Positions 1-5,933 of a stretch of DNA of 8,185 bases are shown here, piece by piece; the stretch's first letter is position 1, and the number at the start of each line of letters is the position of its first letter. Position numbers and translations under genes: made by a program. A model generated the notes under the pieces. That model had not been told where the DNA came from, searched no databases, and saw only the letters and a program-made list of their open reading frames with translations. The DNA is from Bacteroidota bacterium (lineage in GTDB: Bacteria > Bacteroidota > Bacteroidia > JAADEI01): the NCBI GenBank assembly GCA_015490475.1, contig WFXT01000056.1:1-8185 (forward strand), in the 5' to 3' direction.

Positions 1-681
1 CAACTAAAAACCATCTACACTGACATAGAGTTTGTCTTTTTACAAAAAGATGTTATTCATTTAGAAGATCTTCAGAAGGTTCTTGTTCCTTTTGACACAA
101 CAATTGTATTCATTGCATCCCTGAGACTTCCTCTTGTTTTCAACGTAATGGAACAATTGTCAATAAGTACAATATCCGAAGAATACGGTGTTAAGTTATA
201 TGGTTTACCTACATGGACTCGCTTCCATCAAATTGAGTATGGTTTGCTTGAGAAATTAAAACCAATAATCGTGTCCCCTATTTTCATTAGAGATTCCATT
301 GCATATTGGAATTTATACCGTGCCTATCTAAATAACTATTATGAGAACCTTATTGGAAACAGCTTCTTTATAGCCTACGATATCGGCATGTTCACGATAA
401 AATGGCTTGAATATGCAAACACATACTGGTTAAACTCAGAACCATTTTACTATAAAGGAGTTTTAACAGAAGTCAGTTTAGAACCAGTATATGTGGATAG
501 CCTATCTATAGGCAGGTGGGAAAACATTTGTGTGTCCCTCCTTCGTTTCGAAAACAAAGATTATCAATGTTATAAAGCATGTTTTTGTAATACACACAGT
601 GAATCAACGAGTGTTCCAAGCATAGAAAAAGTCTCAGACCCTGTCCGAAAAAGTCACATCCAACAACATAATACTAAGTAG
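1..681 (+). CDS. Type I periplasmic-binding-fold protein (ABC amino-acid substrate-binding-like), 3' part only
   Basis: The reading frame is open from base 1 to the TAG at 679-681, so this is the last 226 residues of a protein that starts before the window. The segment LYGLPTWTRFHQIEYG, then a stretch with SPIFIRD, then FIAYDIGMFTIKWLEYA follows the order seen in the second lobe of Leu/Ile/Val-type binding proteins (Peripla_BP_6-like), where Bacteroidota relatives have LPTW, a SPFYIDY-like stretch and a GYD-like motif. The end, RWENICVSLLRFENKDY, fits the usual closing strands (GYEN...ILRYE-like). About 35 residues of polar, low-complexity tail (Cys-, Ser- and His-containing) follow and are not part of the fold. 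In Bacteroidota such domains often belong to LysM or lipoprotein-anchored proteins rather than to true ABC transporters. The N-terminus is missing, so the signal peptide, any LysM domain and the ligand cannot be judged. The gene converges on prfB with a 67-bp gap. Confidence 0.7.
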   Translation, partial: QLKTIYTDIEFVFLQKDVIHLEDLQKVLVPFDTTIVFIASLRLPLVFNVMEQLSISTISEEYGVKLYGLPTWTRFHQIEYGLLEKLKPIIVSPIFIRDSIAYWNLYRAYLNNYYENLIGNSFFIAYDIGMFTIKWLEYANTYWLNSEPFYYKGVLTEVSLEPVYVDSLSIGRWENICVSLLRFENKDYQCYKACFCNTHSESTSVPSIEKVSDPVRKSHIQQHNTK

Positions 682-730
682 GCGTTTTTGTTTCCTACAA
701 TGTTTTAATTACCACTCTCCCCCAACATCA

Positions 731-747
731 ATACGATTGCCTCGTAT
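731..747 (-). terminator. Small inverted repeat just past the prfB stop
   Basis: ATACGA at 731-736 and TCGTAT at 742-747 form a perfect 6-bp stem around a 5-base loop. The repeat begins one base after the prfB stop codon on the minus strand. The stem is short and AT-rich and no clear T-run follows it, so it is at best a weak terminator or mRNA 3'-end hairpin. On the plus strand, a second weak repeat (GTAGG at 678-682, CCTAC at 694-698) overlaps the stop of the upstream gene. Confidence 0.25.
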
Positions 748-748
748 C

Positions 749-1862
749 CTACTCAGCCTCTTTACTCTGAGATTGCTTGTTAGCATCACTAAGCAAATAA
801 GCCCGCAAAAAGTCATCTATATCTCCATCTAACACACTATCCACATCATTTGTCTCATAACCGGTTCGTAAATCCTTAATCAGCTTATAAGGATAAAGCA
901 CATAAGAACGGATTTGATTGCCCCACTCTATTTTCTTTTTTTGTTTTTCCAATTCCTTCTGCTTTTCCCGTCGTTTCTGCAACTCTAACTCGTATAATTT
1001 GGACTTAAGTATTTTTAAAGCCAATTCACGATTGCGATGTTGAGAACGCTCCTGTTGACATTCAACAACAATCCCCGTTGGAATATGCTTCACCCTAACC
1101 GCACTCTCATTCTTGTTAACGTGTTGCCCTCCCGGACCACTTGCTCTGAAAGTGTCCCACTCTAAATCCGCCGGATTTATTTCAATTTCTATTGTGTCAT
1201 CTACTAATGGGGTAACAAAAACCCCAGCAAAAGAAGTGTGCCTCCTCTTGTTGGCATCAAAAGGAGAAATCCTAACCAACCGATGGACCCCTGACTCACC
1301 TTTCAACTTGCCAAATGCATAATCTCCTTCAAATATCAATGTTGCGGCTTTTATTCCTGCCACTTCGCCCCGTTGTAAATCAGCAATTTTCACTTTATAA
1401 TTGTTTCTTTCCCCCCACCGTATATACATCCTCATAAGCATCTCTGCCCAATCTTGGCTCTCTGTACCTCCTGCTCCCGGCTTAATTGTAAGTACCGCAC
1501 CTAAGGAATCTTCCTCGCTGGATAAAACAGTGTTCAGCTCAAGTTCTTCCAGAGATTTTAGTGCTTTCTTATAAGCTTCGTCAACTTCTGCTTCCGACAA
1601 TTCACCCTCGGTGAATAATTCATAAGCAATGCGTGCTTCCTCTACTTTACCTTTAGTGTGATTATATTGTTCCAACAGCTTCTTTAGTTGCCTTATTCGG
1701 GCAAATATTTTCTGAGCCTCTTTTCTGTCATTCCAGAAATCAGGACTCTCTGTTCTTTTTTCTAATTCTTGAAGCTCTCTTTCCTTTTCTGGTAAGTTAA
1801 AGAAAGTGATTTAGACGGTTCAACCTTTCCTCAAGCTCAATAACATCGGATTCCATTATCAT
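749..1862 (-). CDS. prfB: Peptide chain release factor 2 (RF2), expressed through a +1 programmed frameshift
   Basis: RF2 recognises UAA and UGA in the ribosomal A site and triggers release of the finished peptide. The first part runs from ATG 1862 (a second in-frame ATG lies at 1856) for 21 codons to CTT (1802-1800), followed by an in-frame TAA (1799-1797). Skipping one base joins it to the frame that runs from AAC (1798-1796) to the TAG at 751-749, giving about 370 residues, the normal RF2 length. The joined sequence contains the family landmarks: an ESPDFWND-like helical segment near residue 45, the stop-reading tripeptide SPF in VRISPFDANKRR (residues 199-201), and the catalytic loop SGPGGQHVNK with GGQ at residues 244-246. 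SPF, rather than PxT, makes this RF2 and not RF1. A purine-rich AGGAAAAG precedes ATG 1862; a TTG at 1880 is also in frame. The start lies 41 bp after the pspC stop, suggesting one transcript. The ORF from TTG 1675 alone is not the real gene, because it lacks the N-terminal helical domain. Confidence 0.95.
1796..1802 (-). promoter_or_regulatory. prfB +1 programmed frameshift site CTT TAA C (unusual UAA stop)
   Basis: The minus strand reads CTTTAAC here. In the classical RF2 autoregulatory site (CTTTGAC), slow termination at the in-frame UGA lets the peptidyl-tRNA on CUU slip one base forward. The site is at the family position: RLNHFL-NLPEKERELQ aligns with E. coli RLxGYL-DYDAKKERLE, with the slip between the Leu and the next residue. 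The stop is UAA, which both RF1 and RF2 read, so the decoded residue is Asn (AAC), not Asp (GAC). No AGGGGG-like stimulator lies just upstream; the closest purine-rich stretch, GAGGAAAGG, ends 21 bases before the CTT. Without the slip only a peptide of about 21 residues would be made. Confidence 0.85.
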
Positions 1863-1903
1863 CTTTTCCTGTGTTTTCAAAGAAACAACGTATGTTCCTA
1901 ATT

Positions 1904-2626
1904 TCAAGTTCCAGGAATTAACGAAGGAACAAAAGTTTTAACGAGCAAAGTAACTAACACCGTAGCCACAATGACAAACACAAGAATCAAGAGAAACACT
2001 AAAGGATGAGCCTCTCGCGGTCTAAATATCATAGTCAAGCCAGTGGCAATTAACAAAGTGGGCCAATACTTCAGAAGTTCTTTCCATTGAATATGTAAAA
2101 GGTCCATTTCGTGAAGTTGCCATAAAACGCCCCCAACCATCAAACCAAAACTGATAAAAAAACGCCACATCCCGTAGCGACCACCAACAACCGAAGCCAG
2201 CAACACACCAAATCCCAGAATAGCAATTATTCCCGGCAAAGGAGTATATTGGTTAAAGAAAGGAGAAAGATTATGAACCAAAAGCCATATCCCCACAAGA
2301 ACAAGAATTAAACCATCAATCCAGTGCGGATGTCGTGTGCCATATTGAAGGTCAGAAGGCACATTAATGTTAACATTTGCTTTAACTTGTCTTGTTTCTG
2401 CCTTAGCAGTGACCTCAGCAGTAAACTCATTTGCTCCCTCCTTTTTCTCTTCTGGCATCAGCAACCACATTATAATATAGAGGAGGATGCCTACTCCCTT
2501 AGCAAAAGCCAACAGTATAAATATTATCCTTACCAATGTTGGGTCAATATTCAACCATCTGGCTATACCTGCCGCCACACCCGCTATCACTCTCTCCTTT
2601 CTGGGTCTCACCAATGAAGCACTCAT
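1904..2626 (-). CDS. PspC-domain multi-spanning membrane protein
   Basis: This 240-residue protein opens with a PspC domain (residues about 3-60): LVRPRKERVIAGVAAGIARWLNID, then a transmembrane helix at about 31-57 ending in MWLLMPEE. PspC was first described in the phage-shock response as an inner-membrane sensor/regulator, and the domain is widespread in envelope-stress proteins. A polar linker (about 58-100) follows, then five more hydrophobic segments at roughly 103-120, 130-148, 153-170, 187-201 and 207-229. These resemble the LiaI/LiaF-like transmembrane region that often accompanies PspC. No pspA or pspB lies next to it, so a role in envelope stress is an inference from the domain only. 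It is the first gene of a probable pspC-prfB transcript driven by the minus-strand promoter at 2659-2691. The ATG at 2626 is well supported, because the PspC domain begins almost immediately. Confidence 0.85.
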   Translation of the reverse strand: MSASLVRPRKERVIAGVAAGIARWLNIDPTLVRIIFILLAFAKGVGILLYIIMWLLMPEEKKEGANEFTAEVTAKAETRQVKANVNINVPSDLQYGTRHPHWIDGLILVLVGIWLLVHNLSPFFNQYTPLPGIIAILGFGVLLASVVGGRYGMWRFFISFGLMVGGVLWQLHEMDLLHIQWKELLKYWPTLLIATGLTMIFRPREAHPLVFLLILVFVIVATVLVTLLVKTFVPSLIPGT

Positions 2627-2658
2627 CTTCTTAGACAGTTTTTACAATAAAAATACCA

Positions 2659-2691
2659 CAAAAATATTTCCTGCACATATCTTAGATACAA
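2659..2691 (-). promoter_or_regulatory. Bacteroidota-type promoter for pspC-prfB
   Basis: On the minus strand TATTTTTG (2666-2659) matches the -7 consensus TAnnTTTG exactly, and a TTG (2691-2689) lies 22 bases upstream as a plausible -33 element. Placing the final G near -4 puts the transcript start near 2655, with a leader of roughly 29 bases before the pspC ATG. Confidence 0.5.
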
Positions 2692-2824
2692 CTATTCTTT
2701 TTGCCTTCTCTATCCATCTACTGTTTAATACTTATAACTATCCATATTCCTCAGTTTTCCCATATTTGAAATCACTGATTCGGTATTCTTTCTTCCTTGA
2801 CGTGTCCAAATTGTAAATCAGGAC

Positions 2825-2832
2825 TAATTTTG
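2825..2832 (+). promoter_or_regulatory. Bacteroidota-type -7 element upstream of the paaG-pdhA-MFS operon
   Basis: TAATTTTG is an exact match to TAnnTTTG. The nearest upstream TTG at a usable distance (2797-2799) is 25 bases away, longer than usual, so the -33 part is weak. If used, the transcript would start around 2836 and leave a leader of only about 10 bases before the ATG at 2846. Confidence 0.4.
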
Positions 2833-2845
2833 CATAAAAACAGTT

Positions 2846-3625
2846 ATGGCACTCGTAGAAATCGCACTCTCCAATTCGGTGCTGACCATAACCTTAAATC
2901 GCCCAGAAGCATATAATTCCTTAAATGCAGAGTTATCATCAGAATTAATATCTGCACTTAAACAAGCCCATAAAAGCAAAGAAGTAAAAGTGGTAGTGCT
3001 GACAGGTGCCGGCAACGCATTTTGTGCAGGTCAGGACCTAAAGGAAGTAGCAAGCAATAAGAACCTTACTTTTACAGACGTCTTAATGAAGCGATATAAT
3101 GTGATAGTTAATCTTATACGTAGTCTTGATATACCTGTAATCTGCCGATTAAATGGTGTTGCTGCTGGTGCTGGTGCTTCCATAGCACTTGCCTGTGATT
3201 ATATTATTGCAAGTGAAAATGCCTCTCTGGTAATGGCTTTTATTAAAGTTGGTTTGGTTCCTGACTTAGGAGCATCTTTGTTCATTGTAAGACAATTGGG
3301 CTACCAACGGGCTTTTGAATTATTCACAACTGGCAAACCACTCAGTGCAGGTGAAGCCCTATCCCTTGGTCTGGTAAATGAGGTTGTTCCGCCTCACAAA
3401 CTTGATAACGCCGTACAAGAGGTTGTAAATTACTATCTTGAAGCTCCTTCCGTAGCCATTAAATTAACTAAGCGTTTGTTAAATAAAGCTCTTTTTGCTT
3501 CTTCAATGGATGAAATCATGCAGTGGGAAACCTATTATCAAGAAATAGCCGGAAGGACAGAGGACCATAAAGAAGGAGTGTCCGCTTTTCTTCAAAAAAG
3601 AAAACCTAATTTTAAGGGTAAATAA
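2846..3625 (+). CDS. paaG: PaaG-like enoyl-CoA hydratase/isomerase (crotonase superfamily)
   Basis: This 259-residue protein covers a full crotonase fold. LNRPEAYNSLN (17-27) and AFCAGQDL (58-65) form the CoA site and first oxyanion-hole segment; GVAAGAGASIALACD (104-118) forms the second. The two Glu residues that catalyse hydration in classical crotonase are absent: Ser replaces the one in GGGCEL and Phe replaces the one in GQPE (here VMAFIK, 129-134). An Asp is present in GLVPDLG (Asp140), the position of the catalytic Asp of PaaG, the ring-epoxide isomerase of phenylacetyl-CoA degradation. The C-terminus GVSAFLQKRKPNFKGK closely resembles E. coli PaaG. The sequence therefore supports a PaaG-type isomerase rather than a hydratase. 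No other phenylacetate gene is in view, so the real substrate could be another enoyl-CoA, for example double-bond isomerisation in beta-oxidation. It is the first gene of the operon and ends 9 bp before pdhA. Confidence 0.85.
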   Translation: MALVEIALSNSVLTITLNRPEAYNSLNAELSSELISALKQAHKSKEVKVVVLTGAGNAFCAGQDLKEVASNKNLTFTDVLMKRYNVIVNLIRSLDIPVICRLNGVAAGAGASIALACDYIIASENASLVMAFIKVGLVPDLGASLFIVRQLGYQRAFELFTTGKPLSAGEALSLGLVNEVVPPHKLDNAVQEVVNYYLEAPSVAIKLTKRLLNKALFASSMDEIMQWETYYQEIAGRTEDHKEGVSAFLQKRKPNFKGK

Positions 3626-3634
3626 TGTGTTGTT

Positions 3635-4672
3635 ATGTATGAAGGACATGTAACGATCCCTGAGGCTCCTATCAAGGGTGATTACTCCAAAGATCAGTAT
3701 TGGAAGTGGTTAGAAATAATGCTACGAATAAGGAGATTTGAGGAAAGGGCTCAGATTATGTACATGCAACAAAAGATAAGGGGTTTCCTGCATTTGTACA
3801 TAGGTCAGGAAGCCGTGGCTGCTGGAACCGTTTCTGCAGCAAGACCCTCAGACCCTATCATATCAGGTTATCGTGAGCATGGCATTGCCCTTGCCCGTGG
3901 GATGTCATCCAGAGAAGCAATGGCAGAACTTTTCGGAAAATATACTGGCTGTTCAAAAGGGAAAGGAGGATCCATGCACTTCTTTGACAAGGCAAATAAC
4001 CTGTATGGAGGTTTTGCTATTGTAGGAGCCCAAATAGGAGTTGGAGCAGGAATAGCATTTGCAGAAAAATACAAGGGTACTGATAATGTTTGCCTAACAT
4101 TTTTCGGCGATGGCGCTATCAATCAGGGAATCCTACTAGAAACTCTTAATATGAGTAAACTATGGATGCTCCCTGTTCTGTTTATTGTTGAAAATAATCA
4201 ATATGCAATGGGTACTGCAGTGTGGCGAGCCAGTGCTCTTTACCCTCAAGGTGGTCTCTATAAGATAGCAGAACCTTTTGGGATACCAGCCAAGCAGGTC
4301 AATGGAATGATAGTGGAAGAGGTTCACGAAGCAATATCAGAAGCATTGGAATTCATAAGGGGAGGAGGAGGTCCCTATTTCCTTGAAATTCTTACATATC
4401 GTTATCGTGGACACTCAATGTCCGACCCAGGTAAGTATAGAACGCGTGAAGAACTGGAAGAATACAAGCGTAGAGACCCAATAGAAAGAGTCAAAAAAAC
4501 TATGCTATTAAAAGGATTTGCTACAGAAGAAGATTTTCAAGAACTGGAGCAGAAAATCAAGGAAGAAATTGATGATGCAGTCAGATTTGCAGAAGAATCA
4601 CCATTCCCACCACCTGAAGAGTTATATACAGACGTATACGTCCAGAAGGACTATCCCTTTTTAGAAGACTAA
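3635..4672 (+). CDS. pdhA: Pyruvate dehydrogenase E1 component, alpha subunit
   Basis: E1 alpha binds thiamine diphosphate (ThDP) and, with E1 beta, decarboxylates pyruvate and passes the acetyl group to the lipoyl arm of E2. At 345 residues it is near the family length. Visible marks are MLRIRRFEERAQ (29-40), QQKIRGFLHLYIGQEA (45-60), YREHGIALARG (79-89), the ThDP/Mg motif starting GDGAINQG (158-165) and ending in NN (187-188), and the conserved loop YRYRGHSMSDPGKYR (255-269), which contains the site phosphorylated in eukaryotic enzymes. These favour pyruvate over branched-chain 2-oxoacids, although the E1-alpha families are close. The segment usually read as VDGMDV is VNGMIV here (222-227), a mild deviation. 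Neither the E1 beta gene nor the E2 gene follows; the next gene is a transporter 10 bp downstream. E1 beta must therefore be encoded elsewhere, which is not rare in Bacteroidota. Confidence 0.93.
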   Translation: MYEGHVTIPEAPIKGDYSKDQYWKWLEIMLRIRRFEERAQIMYMQQKIRGFLHLYIGQEAVAAGTVSAARPSDPIISGYREHGIALARGMSSREAMAELFGKYTGCSKGKGGSMHFFDKANNLYGGFAIVGAQIGVGAGIAFAEKYKGTDNVCLTFFGDGAINQGILLETLNMSKLWMLPVLFIVENNQYAMGTAVWRASALYPQGGLYKIAEPFGIPAKQVNGMIVEEVHEAISEALEFIRGGGGPYFLEILTYRYRGHSMSDPGKYRTREELEEYKRRDPIERVKKTMLLKGFATEEDFQELEQKIKEEIDDAVRFAEESPFPPPEELYTDVYVQKDYPFLED

Positions 4673-4682
4673 GGGAATTCGG

Positions 4683-5933
4683 GTGAAAAAGATAGAACTT
4701 CGCTGGGCATTATACGATTGGGCTAATTCAGTATACTCATTGCTTATCACTTCTTCTTTGTTTCCTGTCTATTGGGATATTGTTACACCTGACCACGTGT
4801 TTGGAATTCGTCGATCTGCCTTATATTCTCTTGCTTTGACACTTGCTTTCTTGATTGTTGCTGTGCTGGCACCACCATTAGGAGCCATAGCAGATATCAG
4901 AGGTTTGAGAAAGCAACTGATGACCTTTTTCTGTATTATAGGGGCATTGTCGTGCTCAATGCTATACTTTTACACTGGTGCTAATCCTCTATGGGGATTC
5001 TTTTTCTTTTTTCTTGCCACTGTTGGATTTGCTGGCAGTCTGGTTTTTTATAATGCATATCTGCCTGATATAACAGAACAAAAGCGATTTGAGAGTGTTA
5101 GTGCTCTGGGATATTCGCTTGGTTACATAGGCAGTGTTTTATTGGCTGTCTTATCACTCATCATAATAATGCACCCTGAAATTTTGAGTTTAACAAGTCC
5201 ATTAGAAGCCTTCAGAGTCTCTTTCTTACTTACTGGTCTATGGTGGTTGGGCTTCGGATTGTTCTCTATTAACGGACTTCCAGACCAGACTGTCACACGT
5301 GCCATAAGTGTTCAATGGTTGATTATGGCATCAATACAAAGACTAAAAAACACATTAATAAGAATTTCTCAAGTTTCAAACCTTAGAACTTTTGTAATTA
5401 TCTTTTTCCTATTTAGTGCAGGAGTTCAAACGGTCATGTATCTGGCATCCCTGTTTGGTTCTAATGAACTAAAAATAGATGGACACAAACTAATAATAAC
5501 AATTCTTGTTTTACAATTGATTGCTGTATTGGGTGCCCATGGAATGGCTCATTTAGCACGGAAAATAGGCAACATGCGTGTCCTAATGTACGCAGGTATA
5601 GGATGGCTCTTGATATGTCTCTTTGCTTTCTTCATAAAAACAGAAATTGAGTTCTATGCTGTTGCCCTGCTTGTAGGTATTCTTATGGGAGGGACACAAT
5701 CATTACTCAGAGCAACCTATGCTCACTTTATTCACCCATATAAAGGCAGATATACAGTCTATTTTGGTTTCTACGAAACCACTGAAAAAGTAGCCATCGT
5801 TCTGGGAACATTTTCTTTCGGCATTTTAGACCAATTGATGGAGTCAATGCGTTGGGGAGCACTTATCACAGGCTTATGGTTTTTGCTTGCAATTATCTTA
5901 CTTGTCATTACCGTTAAGATAGGCAAGCGTTAG
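4683..5933 (+). CDS. UMF1/Atg22-like major facilitator transporter
   Basis: This 416-residue inner-membrane protein starts at GTG 4683, with AAGGG a few bases upstream. It opens with LRWALYDWANSVYSLLITSSLFPVY, the hallmark N-terminus of the UMF1 branch of the major facilitator superfamily, related to yeast vacuolar Atg22. Other supporting motifs are PPLGAIADIRGLRKQ (64-78, the loop 2-3 motif of major facilitators), YNAYLPDI (123-130) and GGTQSLLRATYAHFIHP (336-352). About 12 hydrophobic segments are spread over the length (for example 45-65, 80-98, 103-122, 142-163, 178-196, 236-257, 269-288, 298-318, 323-338, 368-385 and 391-412). The substrate of bacterial members is not known; yeast Atg22 exports amino acids from the vacuole. 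Translational spacing suggests co-expression with paaG and pdhA. The last 36 bp overlap the opposing gene. Confidence 0.88.
   Translation: MKKIELRWALYDWANSVYSLLITSSLFPVYWDIVTPDHVFGIRRSALYSLALTLAFLIVAVLAPPLGAIADIRGLRKQLMTFFCIIGALSCSMLYFYTGANPLWGFFFFFLATVGFAGSLVFYNAYLPDITEQKRFESVSALGYSLGYIGSVLLAVLSLIIIMHPEILSLTSPLEAFRVSFLLTGLWWLGFGLFSINGLPDQTVTRAISVQWLIMASIQRLKNTLIRISQVSNLRTFVIIFFLFSAGVQTVMYLASLFGSNELKIDGHKLIITILVLQLIAVLGAHGMAHLARKIGNMRVLMYAGIGWLLICLFAFFIKTEIEFYAVALLVGILMGGTQSLLRATYAHFIHPYKGRYTVYFGFYETTEKVAIVLGTFSFGILDQLMESMRWGALITGLWFLLAIILLVITVKIGKR

Noticed and set aside
1113..1322. Open frame on the plus strand opposite prfB
   Set aside because: It lies wholly antisense to conserved prfB codons, including the GGQ region, and resembles no protein.
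749..1675. prfB read as a 308-residue protein starting at TTG 1675
   Set aside because: The coding frame continues upstream with clear RF2 N-terminal sequence and joins the ATG-started segment through the CTTTAAC slip site; the short form would lack the N-terminal domain.
749..1862. prfB as a pseudogene broken by a frameshift
   Set aside because: The break is at the exact family frameshift position and everything else, including SPF and GGQ, is intact.
2324..2816. Two plus-strand open frames opposite pspC and its upstream region
   Set aside because: They are antisense shadows of pspC, and the second runs through the promoter spacer with low-quality composition.
5905..5930. Possible bidirectional terminator in the convergent overlap
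   Set aside because: I found no stem of useful length followed by a T-run in this stretch.
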